Part shown: positions 9,010-22,156 of the stretch, one piece after another
Numbering within the stretch: position 1 is the stretch's first letter
Layout: each line of letters opens with the position of its first letter
Origin: Asaia astilbis JCM 15831
GTDB lineage: Bacteria > Pseudomonadota > Alphaproteobacteria > Acetobacterales > Acetobacteraceae
Assembly: GCF_000613845.1 (NCBI RefSeq)
Contig: NZ_BAJT01000009.1
Coordinates: forward strand, 81,591 to 145,590
Direction: 5' to 3'
Length of the DNA stretch: 64,000 nt
Made by a program: the position numbers and the translations under genes
Notes under the pieces: generated by a model
Database searches by the model: none
What the model was told of the DNA's origin: nothing
Seen by the model: the letters and a program-made list of their open reading frames with translations, nothing else

Positions 9010-10250
9010 ATGTTGATGATCGGATCGCCAGTGAACGCACTCGCCGCCCTATGGGGTTTTGCCCTTTCCAGTTTGCTCCTTTGCGGCGTGGCGACACCGG
9101 CGAGGGCCGTGCCCCTCTCTGCCGCGCCACCGTCGGCGGACGCCGTTCTGGAGCGCGTCGTTCTGGTCGCACGACACGGCATACGCAGCCCGACCCATGA
9201 TCCGGCAGCGCTCGCGCATGAGACAGGCATTGCCTGGCCCGAATGGCCCGTTTCTCCCGGGCAGCTCACCGAACATGGTCGCGCGACCTTGTCGGTGATG
9301 ATGCGTGATATCGGTCGGCATTACGATCTGGGCTGCAGCACGCATAAAGAGTCCTGTCTGACCCAGACACGCCCTGTCATCTGGGCGGATTCCGCCGATG
9401 ATCGGACCCGCGAGAGCGGAGAGATCATGGCGGCGTCGCTGGCGCCCGATCTGCATCTTGTGTCGCGCTCTTTGGGGGCGAAAGTGAAGGATCCCCTTTT
9501 CGGTGGACCGCCACAGGATTTCTTCGTTCGCGAGGCAAAGCGTCTCTACAAGGATGCCCTGACGGCGCAAAAGGACGATATGCGGTCGAGGCCTGAGAGC
9601 GTGAAGGCGGGTCTTGCGGCCATGCAGCTGCTTCTGGCGCCGCAAGGCTGCGTCAAGGACGACGGCCCCTGCCTGTCAGGACCCATCACCGTAACAAGCA
9701 AGAACGGGAAACCTGTTCTGGAAGGGGGACCCGTCCTTGGGGCCTCTCTCGCAGAAAATCTTCTGCTGCTTCACGTTCAGGGGCTCGATCACAAGAAGGC
9801 CGGATGGACCACGGCGATTGATCCGGCGTTTCTCACTCGGGCGCTTGCCGTCCACGACTATCTCTCGGACCTGACGCGCAAGCGGGGGAAGCTGGTCGAG
9901 GAGAAATCACGCGCTCTGGCGGGGGTAATCGACGCCTTCCTTCAGGGGCGTGACGCGCAGCTGCCGAATGGAGACAGCATCGGTCCTCAGACGCGGTTCC
10001 TCGCCTTTGCAGGCCATGACACCACGCTGGACGCGCTGGCTGCCCGCTACGGATTGAGCTGGAGTTTCAAGGATCAGCCGACAGAACAGCTCCGGACACG
10101 ACGCTGGCTGTCGAGAGATGGAGAGAGTCAGGCGGCAAGATCGTTTATCGCGCTGTCATTTTCCACCAATCCTTGGCTGCATTGCTTGAAGGAAGGGGGC
10201 TCGATGAAGCCCATGGAGGGGTTCAGGCCTTGGTGCCGCTCCCGGGCTGA
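9010..10250 (+). CDS. Histidine acid phosphatase, phytase-like (AppA family; one frameshift)
   Basis: A signal peptide (up to about ATPARA) leads into RHGIRSP at 55-61, the phosphohistidine motif of histidine acid phosphatases, and GHDTTLDAL near residue 335, which holds the proton-donor HD. After about 10088 the frame breaks; reading AGGC for AGC gives ADRTAPDTTLAVERW, which matches the AppA-type PDNTPPGGELVFERW block, and a stop at 10250 (about 413 residues). The family includes phytase and glucose-1-phosphatase; the exact substrate cannot be fixed by eye. Location would be the periplasm. It begins 8 bases after the receptor gene, so very likely the same operon. Confidence 0.85.
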
Positions 10251-10353
10251 GCGCGCGGGTAATTCCCGTCTTTCTTGCAGAAGGGAAGGGATGATGCGGT
10301 GCACGCAACTCTCCTCTTGGCGGAGTCGCTAAAAAGAGCATAGATCGCACATC

Positions 10354-11180
10354 ATGACGACAGCGTTTCTCTCCCTTCCGCTTTGGATGCAGTTCCTTGC
10401 AGGGTTCATCCTGCTTGGACTGGGACTTATGTTCATTCTCATGCCGTTTTCAATTTTCGGCGTGAAGCCGAGGCTGGAAGAGGTAGAGCTGCAATTGAAC
10501 GAGGTGCGCGCCGAGTTGCGCATCATCGCCATGCGGCTAGCACAAGGCGGGAGCGATACCGGCCCATCCGGCGAGCCCATCTATGCGCCGCCCCGACGCA
10601 ATACGGCACAGTCTGACCCAGCGCCCCGGCCTCCTGAAGTCGCGCCGACGGCGAGATGCCTCGCGCGCCCGAACCCATGCCGTGGTCCGCGCAGGCTGTC
10701 CGTCCTGCGCCGCAACGTTCAGCTCCCGAGCGTGCGGAAAGCCCGCATCAGGCACCATTGTCAAAAACCGCTCATGTCCAGCGCGAGCCTTCTTTCGAAG
10801 AGCGCCGTGAGCGTCCAGCACCGATGCCTGCGGCTCGTGACGATTACAGCTATGCTGAGTCCGGCGCTCAGGAGAGTATTCATCACATCATGCGGCCAAC
10901 GCATTTTGACCCGCCCCCTCTGCGCGAGCCGCCCAGACCGCCCGTTGCGCCCCAGAGGCAGGACGCAGCTGTCGAGCCTTCAGCGCCGCTTCATCCAACG
11001 CCATCCCAGCCAGCTCCGACCCAGCCTGATGCCGATGAGGCGTGGCGCCTGAGAGTGCAGCGGCAGGAAATGGCACCGCGCGCGGCGGCTGCGGAGGCCG
11101 ATCGTTTGAGGGAGGCGGAAGAGGCGGGAACACGGCGTGTTCGTTCAGAGCCGACACTGCGCTGGCCACCCCGGCCCTGA
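10354..11180 (+). CDS. Membrane-anchored protein with coiled coil and Pro-rich tail (one frameshift)
   Basis: I do not recognise the family. The start has one membrane helix (FLAGFILLGLGLMFILMPFSIF), then a short coiled coil (PRLEEVELQLNEVRAELRIIAMRLAQ), then about 190 residues rich in Pro, Ala, Arg and Gln ending in a charged helix (EAWRLRVQRQEMAPRAAAAEADRLREAEEA). The two halves lie in different frames; a single missing base between 10641 and 10656 would join them (about 275 residues). The tail is low in complexity, so frame choice rests mainly on codon use. It may or may not belong to the upstream receptor-phosphatase unit. Confidence 0.55.
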
Positions 11181-11270
11181 GGCCGCAACCCCTCGAACCT
11201 TGCGCGGCGCGGCGGGTTTTGAGCCTTTATGGTCGGTGAAGTCTGCCCTTTCGCAGGGGGCAGCTATTTC

Positions 11271-13416
<2,146 letters not shown>

Positions 13417-13437
13417 CTAAGTCCAAAAATAACGGTC

Positions 13438-13471
13438 TAAACAAGAAAGGCCGGCCCAATCGGACCGGCCT
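13438..13471 (-). terminator. Hairpin between rpmA and obgE (terminator or attenuator)
   Basis: In the minus direction AGGCCGG and CCGGCCT form a perfect 7-bp stem with a 10-base loop, followed by TTCTTGTTT. It would limit obgE-proB transcription relative to the ribosomal protein genes. Confidence 0.65.
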
Positions 13472-13499
13472 CTCCCGTCAACTGGTTATGGCCAGTTTC

Positions 13500-13766
13500 T
13501 TACTCTGCGGCTTCTGCCAGCGTCACGGAAACATGAACGCGGCCTTCAGCGCGACGCGTGAACTTCACGGCGCCATCGGAGAGGGCGAACAGCGTGTGGT
13601 CGCGGCCGACGCCAACATTCGTGCCAGCCATCATCTTCGTGCCGCGCTGACGGACGATGATGTTGCCAGCGATGACTGATTCGCCACCGAACTTCTTGAC
13701 GCCGAGACGGCGGCCTGCACTGTCGCGTCCGTTACGGCTCGAACCGCCTGCCTTTTTTTGTGCCAT
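13500..13766 (-). CDS. rpmA: 50S ribosomal protein L27
   Basis: The 88-residue protein starts [31 protein letters not shown] and contains [11 protein letters not shown] and [15 protein letters not shown], the standard bacterial L27. Its N-terminal tail reaches the peptidyl-transferase centre. There is no Firmicutes-type cleavable extension. It follows rplU by 28 bases in the usual rplU-rpmA-obgE order. Confidence 0.98.
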   Translation of the reverse strand: MAQKKAGGSSRNGRDSAGRRLGVKKFGGESVIAGNIIVRQRGTKMMAGTNVGVGRDHTLFALSDGAVKFTRRAEGRVHVSVTLAEAAE

Positions 13767-13794
13767 GGAGGTCTCTCCTTCTCTCTTGCGTCAG

Positions 13795-14109
13795 TTACGC
13801 TGCGTTGATCGCGTCGATGCGCAGGACGGTCACGTGCTGACGGTGACCATTCTTGCGGCGGCTGTTCTGCCGACGGCGCTTCTTGAAGATGATGACCGTG
13901 TCGAGACGGTCCTGAGCGACGACGGTCGCCGTGACGGTTGCGCCTGCAACCAGCGGAGCGCCAATCTTCACACCAGCTTCCGAGCCAACGGCCAGAACGT
14001 CGGAGAAGGTGATCGTCGTGCCGGCTTCGGCTTCGAGCTTTTCGACCTTCAGCGTGACCTGCGGGGTGACGCGATACTGCTTTCCGCCTGTGCGGATGAC
14101 TGCGAACAT
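13795..14109 (-). CDS. rplU: 50S ribosomal protein L21
   Basis: The 104-residue protein has [14 protein letters not shown] at the start and the conserved [17 protein letters not shown](H) block near the C-terminus that binds 23S rRNA. Length is normal. It is the first gene of the rplU-rpmA-obgE-proB unit. The promoter must lie in the 268-base gap shared with the divergent tRNA-Ser gene; no clear -35/-10 pair was picked out. Confidence 0.98.
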   Translation of the reverse strand: MFAVIRTGGKQYRVTPQVTLKVEKLEAEAGTTITFSDVLAVGSEAGVKIGAPLVAGATVTATVVAQDRLDTVIIFKKRRRQNSRRKNGHRQHVTVLRIDAINAA

Positions 14110-14377
14110 GTTTTAAACTCTCTTCGTGTCCGATCTCTTGGCAATTTTGCCGGGGTTTTCCCCCAGTCGGCATTGCCCAGTCGCTTTTTATTATTGGCGG
14201 GTGCGCAAGCGCTCTCGCGAGGGGGGCTCACTACAGGAGGCAGACCGCGCCCGTCAATGATTATCGAGACGGAGCCGGAGGAAAATACGCGAAAGGCGAA
14301 AAAAAACGCATTTTCCCCTCTTGCGTGCGGGGCGATCTGCCCCCTATAAGCCGCCCACGACCCGGTTATCCTGCTAC

Positions 14378-14469
<92 letters not shown>

Positions 14470-14684
14470 CCCTTTAAAGTGTCTGTAAGATAATAAGCCG
14501 ACTGGTTGAGCCTCGCTCCCAGAGAAAGCACCGGATCTTCCCCTGAACTTTCCCTATGAAAGCAGCCATTCTGCAGCCGCGATTTGGTTTCAACTATGCG
14601 CTAGGGAGTCAGCTTCGCTTTGCACTGACAGTCAGAAATTCTACAAGGCCCTCAACTGAAAGCCATGAAGCTTCTGGAATAATA

Positions 14685-15095
14685 ATGAAGCCGGTGCAGG
14701 CGACGGGCGACATCGCGTTGTTCCGGCTCGAAAAACAGGATGTCAAAATCGTGCAAAACGATCTCTGCCCGCAATGTGGCTGCGAACATATCTATCAGGA
14801 TGGCGAACTCTGGGTGTGCCCCGAATGCGCGCTGGAATGGAGCAGGGCTGAAGGGGCTCAGGCGGTCTCGAGCGAAGCTGCTGTCTGCGATGCGAATGGC
14901 AATCCGCTGGCAGACGGTGATAGCGTGACGATCATCAAGGATCTGAAGGTCAAGGGATCGTCTTCCGTCATCAAGGGGGGCACCAAGATCAAAAGTATCC
15001 GACTCTCTGACGGGCATGACGGGCATAATCTGTCCTGCAAGATCCCTGGTGTCGGTGCCATGAACCTGAAGTCGGAATTCGTACGCAAGGCCTGA
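14685..15095 (+). CDS. yjdM: YjdM/PhnA family zinc-ribbon protein
   Basis: The core matches E. coli YjdM (formerly PhnA): a zinc ribbon [25 protein letters not shown], then [39 protein letters not shown] and [18 protein letters not shown]. Despite the old name it is not part of C-P lyase, and its role is unknown. The family core starts only at about [10 protein letters not shown], so the first 20-odd residues from the ATG at 14685 are an extension and a later start is possible. The frame extends upstream to 14556, but that part looks non-coding. Confidence 0.82.
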   Translation: MKPVQATGDIALFRLEKQDVKIVQNDLCPQCGCEHIYQDGELWVCPECALEWSRAEGAQAVSSEAAVCDANGNPLADGDSVTIIKDLKVKGSSSVIKGGTKIKSIRLSDGHDGHNLSCKIPGVGAMNLKSEFVRKA

Positions 15096-15126
15096 GCGTA
15101 CGAGGGCAGAGAGCGGAGAAGAGGGC

Positions 15127-16088
15127 ATGAACGGCGATCTTCTTTCCGAATTGCGGCTGAGCCGTCGCGCGATGCTCTCCCTTACTGCTGCGGGATCCGT
15201 GTCGGTGCTTGCAGGATGTCACGGTCCTTCCCGTTCTCTCTCGCCCGAGCAAATAGCTCTCTGGCCCGAGACGCCCCCGGGTGGCGGAGGCCCGACCGGA
15301 CAGGAACAGGCGACGCCGTCTGGCGCCCTTTATAATATCCGTGAGCCTCGGCTGGAAATCTTCAGGCCTGAGAGCCCCAATGGCGGCGTTGCGCTGGTGG
15401 CTGCCGGGGGCGGCTATCAGCGTATCGGAATGCGACGCGAAGCATATCCGGCAGCCGCTGGCTGAACGCCAGAGGGATTACCGTCTTCGTCCTTGTCTAC
15501 CGCCTGCCGGGAGAAGGATGGCTATCGGGGGCGATGGCTCCTTTTCAGGATGCGCGCCGTGCTCTTGCTCTCGTCAGGCAGCGTGTGCGTCTGGAAAAAC
15601 TGGACCCTGCACGCATATCGCTTCTTGGCTTTTCGGCAGGCGGCCATCTCATGGGACTAACAGCCTCTCGCTGGTCGGGCGTTGGTTCTCCTGAGGAGGA
15701 GGACGTTCAGGGACGCGTCGCGCCGCTTTCGGGGGCCGCGTTGATCTATCCGGTTATCACGCTTGAAAAACCCTATGACCGCACGGCGACCCGTCGAAAC
15801 ATCGCGGGGCTTTCTCCCGACCCAGCTCAGGCGCTTTTATGGTCTGTCCAGAGCCATGTGCTGCCCGGCTATCCGCCGGTGTTTCTCACGCAGGCAGATA
15901 ATGACCGGATAGCCAACCCGGTCAACGCTGCGTTGATGGCGCAGGCCTGTCAGACCGTAGGTACCGAGGTGGAATACCATCGTCTTCCCTCGGGTGGGCA
16001 TGGCTTTGGAATGGGCGAGCCGGGTCGCACCACGGCGTCATGGCCTCTCTGGTATCAGGGCTGGCTGGCCCGGCGCGGCATGATCTGA
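15127..16088 (+). CDS. Exported alpha/beta hydrolase, acetyl-esterase-like lipoprotein (one frameshift)
   Basis: The N-terminus LSRRAMLSLTAAGSVSVLAGC combines a twin-arginine-like SRRAM with a lipobox LAGC, so the protein is probably an exported lipoprotein. The fold shows VALVAAGGGYQRIG (oxyanion region), LLGFSAGGHLMGL (nucleophile Ser), QADNDRIANPVNA (Asp) and LPSGGHGFGMGEPG (His). The frame breaks near 15456; reading AGGCC for AGCC gives GRWLNARGITVFVLVYRLPGEGW and about 320 residues in total. Similar proteins are annotated as xylan or acetyl esterases, but the substrate here is not known. Confidence 0.8.
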
Positions 16089-16112
16089 CACGGAACAGAG
16101 TATGCTGATGGC

Positions 16113-17431
16113 CTAGGGCGAGGCCCTATGACGGCGTCCCATGATATAGGTCGCCTCGATGGCCCGATCATCTCCAAGCATCAACAGCGCAAAAAGCAGG
16201 TCAGAGACGCTCTCTGCACGCGCCGCCCGTTGAGCCAACAACGGGGTTGCTTGAGGATTGAGGACGCAGAGATCGGCCTCGGCGCCTTCTTCGAGCCGCC
16301 CGATCGTCGGGGCGAGCCCAAGCGCCTGAGCGGCACCCGCGGTGGCCAGCCAGTAAGATTGCACGGGGTGAAGGCTGGTGCCGTGAGTCTGAGCTGCTGT
16401 GTAGGCGTCATTCATGACACGCAGCATTGAGAGGCTGTTGCCGCCGCCGATATCGCTACCCAACGCCACATGCACGCGGCGATCCGGACGCATTGCTTCG
16501 AAAAGCCGAAAAGCGCCGCTGCCCAGAAACGCGTTCGACGTTGGGCAATGGGCAAGAGTACAGCCAGCATGAGCGCATCGGGTCAGGTCGTTTTCGGTGA
16601 CATGCACGGCATGCCCGAAGATGCTGCGTGGCCTCACGAGGCCGGCCTGATCGTAGACATCCAGATAGCCTGCACGATGGGGAAAAAGGGCTTCGACCAG
16701 CGTGCTTCCTGTTTCGTTTCCAGAAGATGCGTCTGCATGAAGAGGTCCGGCGCCGTATCGAGCAAGGCACCAGCGAGGGTGAGTTGCTCTTCCGTGCTTG
16801 TGGGAGCGAAACGAGGCGTCACCGCATAAAGCTGGCGCCCCTGACCGTGCCACCGGTCGATCAGGTCGCGAGACTCGTCATATCCCTGTTGGGCCGTGTC
16901 TCGCAGGAAATCTGGCGCGTTGCGGTCCATCAGCACTTTACCCGCAATCATGCGTGTATTGCGCTGGCGTGACGCAGAGAAAAAAGCATCTACCGATTCG
17001 GGATGCACGGTGCAGTAGACGGCGGCTGTGGTCGTTCCATGGTCGAGGAGGGAGTCGAGAAAGGCCCCTGCGATACTGTCTGCATAGGCGCGATCGGCGA
17101 AACGGCGCTCCTCGGGGAACACGTAGCGCTCCAGCCATGACAGAAGCTGCTCCCCGTAGGACGCGATCACGCCGAACTGGGGATAATGGACATGGGCATC
17201 GATAAAGCCGGGTCCGATCAGGCAGGGCCTGTGATCGATGATCGGTAGCGTGGCAGGAAGCGTAGAAGCGAGAGTACTGAAACTGCCGACTGCACTGATG
17301 CGGCCGTTTTCAATGATGATGGCACCGTCAGGATCGGCAATCAGGGCCTCTTCGGGAGGCATATCGAATGGATTGCCCGCAAAGCGCAGCGTTGTGCCAC
17401 GCAGAACGAGGCTGGGAAGTTCTGCTGTCAT
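16113..17431 (-). CDS. guaD: Guanine deaminase (one frameshift)
   Basis: GuaD hydrolyses guanine to xanthine and ammonia. Amidohydrolase motifs in order: PGFIDAHVHYPQ (metal site and guanine-deaminase signature), LDHGTTTAAVYCTVH, DLFMQTHLLE, FGHAVHVTENDL, LAHCPTSNAFLGSG, LGSDIGGGNSLSML (metal Asp). The frame breaks near 16704; reading GGAAGGC for GGAAGC gives TKQEGTLVEALFPHRAGYLDVYDQAG, as expected, and 439 residues. Its start (ATG at 17431) overlaps the stop of the FUSC gene by four bases, so the two are translationally coupled. Confidence 0.9.
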
Positions 17432-19597
17432 TTGATTTCTTCCAGAGCGCGGTGGCTGGTGAAGCTGCGCGTCTCGTTGAGGAAGGCAGCATTGGCGACA
17501 AGTTCGTCACGGATAACCACGAGATACGAAATACCGCGGATCAATTCGAGCCTGGTTACCAGATCGCGCTCAGTGCGATCGAGAGCTCGCAGGCGCCGCA
17601 CTGCGGCTGCGGCGACGCGGGCAGGGCGATCATGTCGATCGCGGGTATATTCCATACGGTCCAGCAGTAACTCGATGGGGCGTCGTGCGGTAACGGGAAG
17701 ATGCTCTCGGTCGAGCAAGGTGCGCAATCTGATGGCGTTCAGCCCGATGGTCGTCACCGCCAGAGTGCCTTGCAGATAACTCTCGACGACTGGAAGGGGC
17801 GAGGGGCCAGCATGGCGAATGAGGCGCGCGAATCGATCGATGTTGCGTCCGATCCACATCCGCGTTTCCGGTGCCTTGCTGAGATGGCAAAGCGCCCGCA
17901 ATTCGCCCAGCATCTGTCTGCGTAGCCGCAATCGCTCCGACTGCGGATTGAAAGGCAGGAAGGTGTGAAAAACCAGAACGGCGGCGCAGGCCGCCAGCAG
18001 CGTGGATGTCGCGCCGTTGAAAAAGGCGATCTCGTTCAGGCGGAAATGGTTTTGCACATTCACCATGCTGGGCATCAGCAAACCATAGGCCGCAGCGGCG
18101 CCTGCTGTTGCAGCATTTTTGCGCGCGAGGCCGCCGATGAACATGGCCGGTCCGAAGGCCATGATGAACATCTCGTAGGTGTCGAATTTCGGTACGAAAA
18201 TGAAGGTGAGGATCCCGCCCGCGACAACCGACCAGAACGTTCCCTTAAGGAACGCCGTCGTTCCCAGCACTGGATTCTCCTGCGTTGCGAAAAGCCCGCA
18301 GATGAGGGAGGTCATGGCAATGAACGCGGTGCCATTCGGCCATGCAGTAATCTCCCAGACGAGCGCCGTAAACAGAATGGCTGCCATGACGCGAATGCCG
18401 TTATTGATGGCGTTGCGCGGATCGCGATGGGTCTGAAGTCGGAAATGAAAGCGGTCGCCGGGGATAAGATGCGTGCTGGCATCATATTCGATGATGGCGA
18501 TTTCGAGATCGTTCAGCAGCTCTCCCAGGGCGACATGGAGAACGCGTTCATCGACAGGGCCGAGAGCGACGGCCTCTTCATGCTCGGGGCGAACGAATGG
18601 AGCGGCATGAATGCGGCATCTCTCGATCAGGACATGCAAATCGGCCAGAATGGAGTGGACGGGCTCCTGTGTCTTGAGCCTCCCTTCCAGATCTCGCAGA
18701 AAATCCTGAGCATCACAGGAGGTCTCCTTAAAGCTGCCATGAGTCTGGGAGAGAGCAGCAAGCCGCGCCGACATGCCGAAACCGCGCGACAGGAGAATGG
18801 AGACTGCCGCGAGGGCGGCTCGTGCATGATCGCCCTCATGGCCGTGCGGGCCCATCTCGATCTCGGCAAATTCGATTTCGCTGTTCAGGCGCAGGATCGT
18901 TGCGAAAAGTTCTCGTGCCTTGCGCTGTGTCGTCGCGGCTTCCGACAGGACATCGGCGATGGAAATCGAGACAAGAGAGAGTGCTGTCTGCAATTTGACG
19001 CGTACGGCTTGACGGGCCTGACGCTCCTGACTTGTGGCGAAGATAAGACCCATTGCGGCTTCGCAGATGACGCCGAGCGCAATATAGGTCGAGCGTGAGA
19101 CCGCGATGATGAACACGTTCTCCGGGTCATAGACCGCGCCCATGGCGATGATGGCGCAGGTATAGCCTGAGAGGACGAGGGCATAGGCGCGAAAATTACT
19201 GACGAAGGTCGCAACCCCTGCGCAAAGCCCCATCCACAGCGCCAATGTCATGAAAAACAACAGAGGCTGCTGTGGGAAAACCGTAAAAAGAGCGATTGCA
19301 GCCATTGCACCGATGACCGTTCCAACAATGCGCCAGCGCGCCTTGGAAAGACTCTCCTCGAGTGCCTTGAGCGACAGCCCAGACGGTCATCGTGGCCCAG
19401 ATGGGGCTGTCCAGCTCCATCCACATGGCAATAGCCAGAGCAAGAAGCGCGGCTACGGTATTCCTTAAGGCGAATTCAACCGATTGGGCGGATGGAGCAT
19501 AAAGCCAGGCCCAACGATCGCGGCGCAAAAGCTGTGACACACGGCCGAAGGAGGTCGGCGCCGTGGAGAGGCGGGATAGCGCGCGGATGATTGCCAA
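17428..19597 (-). CDS. FUSC family inner-membrane protein, putative exporter (frameshift)
   Basis: About 722 residues with the fusaric-acid-resistance (FUSC) layout: an N-terminal block of about six membrane helices, a soluble middle, a second block near IRVMAAILFTALVWEITAWPNGTAFIAMTSLICGLFATQENP, and a soluble C-terminus. The first 77 residues (to DSPIWATMTVWAVAQ) lie in a different frame from the rest. The break is near 19345 in GAGGAGAGTC and needs two bases added or one removed to give TRGESLSKARWRIVGTVIG. Members are linked to export of aromatic acids and to aryl-acid resistance. Coupling to guaD hints at a purine link, which is inference only. Confidence 0.8.
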
Positions 19598-20562
19598 GAT
19601 CAGGTTTCACACAATCGGAAAGGCGGAATGGCCATGAGAACCACCATGATGGCAGTCACCTGGCTTGAAGAAAAGAATCTCGCTCGGATGCTGATCTAAA
19701 CATTCCTTAATCTCACCTTGCTTTGAATGCGGGTCATTGATCAGGTTGCGGCACTCAAACGCTCAAATGATCTCTTTTTTCGGTATCTCGAGCTCCGTGA
19801 CGGGCATCGGGTCATGTTGCATCTGAGGACGTCACATAGCGGTCATTGAACCTGCTATGGGGGTTATAGGAAAAAACAGTTAACATTCGTTATTTGATCA
19901 AAAGGTCCGATGACGTTGAATTGCCGATAGTTACGATTAGAGATTAAATTGAAAATAATTTTCTCATCAAGGTGATTTTATGCAAGGACTCTTCGCCATC
20001 TCTTGTTATATTCAGCTTTCGTATTTGATTTTCTGAAAATTGTACAGGAGAGCCACTGCGTTGCATTGCCACATCATTCGTAATTATAAGTAAGGACTCG
20101 AACTGTGTTTTGGACGATGGTTGACAAGCGACGTTCTCATGACGGAGGCGGCATCCCTCCCAGGGAGAAGGGATTACTTGTTTTGAAGCAGACGAAGCAC
20201 AGGAATTCCGAAGATAGAATAATTCGTTAAATATTCAATAATTTTTGAGCTTGTGTAGAAGTGTGTCGGCTTTTTAAAAAGACTAGACGTTTAACGGATC
20301 TTTATCGAAAATTTCACAAACAGAATATATTATATTTTTACAGTTATTGACGAATTGTTCAAAAAAAAAGCTTTTACGCGAGCGCTGTAAGGATTATTTT
20401 CTTGTGCCGCTTGCGGAAACATTGTGATCTTGATCTGTTTTTAACAGAGTTTAATTGAAAGAATAAAAACCAGAAAAGAAACCGTTAAACCTATTTACCT
20501 CACAAAAGTGATGGTATAAAAGAATTGTTTAAAAGAGTTAAACTTCAACAAAGAGAAAATAA
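19598..20562. other. Long AT-rich gene-free region upstream of mucR
   Basis: About 965 bases without a credible gene on either strand. The right half is extremely AT-rich (20221-20340 is only about 25-30% GC by eye, in a high-GC genome), with runs of A and T and many TpA steps. A possible mucR -10 is TATAAA at 20515-20520, with no good -35. No tRNA, insertion-sequence end or long repeat was seen. It may be a regulatory leader for mucR, a MucR-bound silenced site, or the remnant of an insertion. Confidence 0.5.
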
Positions 20563-21054
20563 ATGTCGGAATCGGAAACCAACGTAGCCCTTCTCGAGCT
20601 GACTGCTCAGATTGTGTCGTCGCACGTTGCCAATAATCCTATGGCGGGTGATGAACTCCCAGGGATGATCAAGCAAGTATACAACGCGCTTCAGGGCGCC
20701 GGTCAGGCCGAGCCGGAGCCTGAGCGTCCTCAGCCCGCCGTGCCGATCAAGCGTTCTGTATTCCCGGATTACATCGTCTGTCTCGAAGACGGAAAGAAGC
20801 TGAAAATGCTCAAGCGCCATCTGCAGAGCGCCTACGGCATGTCGCCTGAGCAGTATCGTGAGCGTTGGGGCCTACCGAGCGACTATCCGCTCGTTGCACC
20901 GAATTATGCAGAGCGTCGTTCGCATCTTGCCCGTGAAATTGGTCTGGGCCGCAAAATTAACGCAGGCGTTGATGCTGCATCGCGTATTTCTAACGATGAA
21001 GCCGTCGAAAACGAAGAGCGTCCCGCTCGTCGCGGTCGCGCTAAAAAGGCCTGA
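20563..21054 (+). CDS. mucR: MucR/Ros family transcriptional regulator
   Basis: The 163-residue protein has the MucR core: LTAQIVSSHVANN near the N-terminus (oligomerisation region) and KRSVFPDYIVCLEDGKKLKMLKRHLQSAYGMSPEQYRERWGLPSDYPLVAPNYAERRSHLAREIGLG, the Ros-type zinc finger with Cys, Asp and two His positions. The C-terminus is a basic tail (RPARRGRAKKA). MucR proteins of Alphaproteobacteria act like H-NS: they oligomerise and bind AT-rich, T-A-step DNA to silence surface, motility and horizontally acquired genes, and commonly repress themselves. The AT-rich region just upstream fits autoregulation. Confidence 0.93.
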   Translation: MSESETNVALLELTAQIVSSHVANNPMAGDELPGMIKQVYNALQGAGQAEPEPERPQPAVPIKRSVFPDYIVCLEDGKKLKMLKRHLQSAYGMSPEQYRERWGLPSDYPLVAPNYAERRSHLAREIGLGRKINAGVDAASRISNDEAVENEERPARRGRAKKA

Positions 21055-21083
21055 TAACGTCTTTCTCCAGTAGACGTGTCAGC

Positions 21084-21122
21084 AAAGGCAACTCATCCTG
21101 TGGTGAGTTGCCTTTTTTATTT
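21084..21122 (+). terminator. Strong Rho-independent terminator of mucR
   Basis: AAAGGCAACTCA and TGAGTTGCCTTT form a 12-bp stem with an 8-base loop, ending in TTTTTTATTTT. It lies 30 bases after the mucR stop. Confidence 0.95.
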
Positions 21123-21142
21123 TCCGGATGGGGAAACGAGTC

Positions 21143-22086
21143 ATGACCACTGACGAACGACCAAGAGACGATTCCGGTCAGGCTTATCGGCTTCAACGCC
21201 GACGCCTCGTGTACTGGCGCGGTCTTGCGCTTGTCGGTCTCGTCGTTGTCGGTGGGATTTATCTTTTCTCAGGGCGACCTCCCGCTCCCTCCGACGCGAT
21301 TGCGCGTTTTGAGATCAAGGGGATTATCGAAGATCGTGTTCGGCCTCAGGTTGAAGCAATCGAGCGTGCCGAGCGGGACCCTCATATCCGTGGCCTACTT
21401 CTCGTGATCGACAGTCCGGGCGGAGGTGTGACCGGAGGGGTGGCCCTGCACGATGCCGTGGCGTCTTTCGCAGCTCACAAACCTGTCGCTGTGGCGATGC
21501 AGGGTACGGCGGCCTCGGCGGCTTACATGCTTGCGGTGCCTGCACAGCGTCTTTTTGCCTATCCCTCGACTATTACAGGTCGATCGGCGTCATCATGATG
21601 AGGCCGGACGCGTCTGGTTTGCTAGGTCGAATCGGGCTTGTGACCGATTCGATTACGTCCGGCCCCATGAAGGATCAGTCGCAACCTTTCGTTCCTCTCA
21701 AACCCGAGGGACGCGTCATGCTTCAGGGAATCGTCAACGATCTGTTCGACCAGTTCGTGACCATTGTTGCCAAGGGGCGTCATCGTTCCGTTGAGGAAAT
21801 CCGTCCTCTGGCTGATGGACGACCCTATACGGGCAGGCAGGCGATCGCCCTTCATCTGATCGATCAGCTCGGTGATGAGGACAAGGCGCTTGACTGGATG
21901 CACGCGCAGATACGCGACGGCAAAGACCTTCCGGTGAGAGAGCTCTCAGCCAAAAAGCCGCCCAAAACTCTTCTCGAGAGCCTCGAAAGAAAGATCGGAG
22001 GCGACTGGTCAGGGGTAACCGAAGCCCTCGAGCAGGTCGCGGCGTATCAGAAACTTGACGGTGCCGCTGCGATTTTGCCACGGTAG
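21143..22086 (+). CDS. sppA: Signal peptide peptidase SppA, S49 family (one frameshift)
   Basis: An inner-membrane serine protease that degrades cleaved signal peptides. Seen: a basic start, one membrane helix (GLALVGLVVVGGIYLFSG), RFEIKGIIED, LLVIDSPGGGVTGGVALHDAV, and the nucleophile region GTAASAAYMLAVPAQRLFAYPSTITG. The frame breaks near 21580; one extra base restores TGSIGVIMMRPD. The presumed catalytic Lys is in SGPMKDQSQPF. The usual AASGGYY around the Ser reads AASAAYM here. Repaired length is about 314, the short B. subtilis-like form. ATG at 21143 is preferred over 21128 because GGGGAAACGAG precedes it. Confidence 0.87.
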
Positions 22087-22156
22087 TGGTAATGGTAGGC
22101 ACCCGGACGGGTCCCCAGGCTTCTGTTGTTAGGTTTTGAGAGCGCTTAGTGTCTTC

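Noticed and set aside
17965..19098. A 377-codon + strand frame antisense to the FUSC gene
   Set aside because: The opposite strand has a full membrane-protein pattern and a coupled neighbour; this frame has neither.
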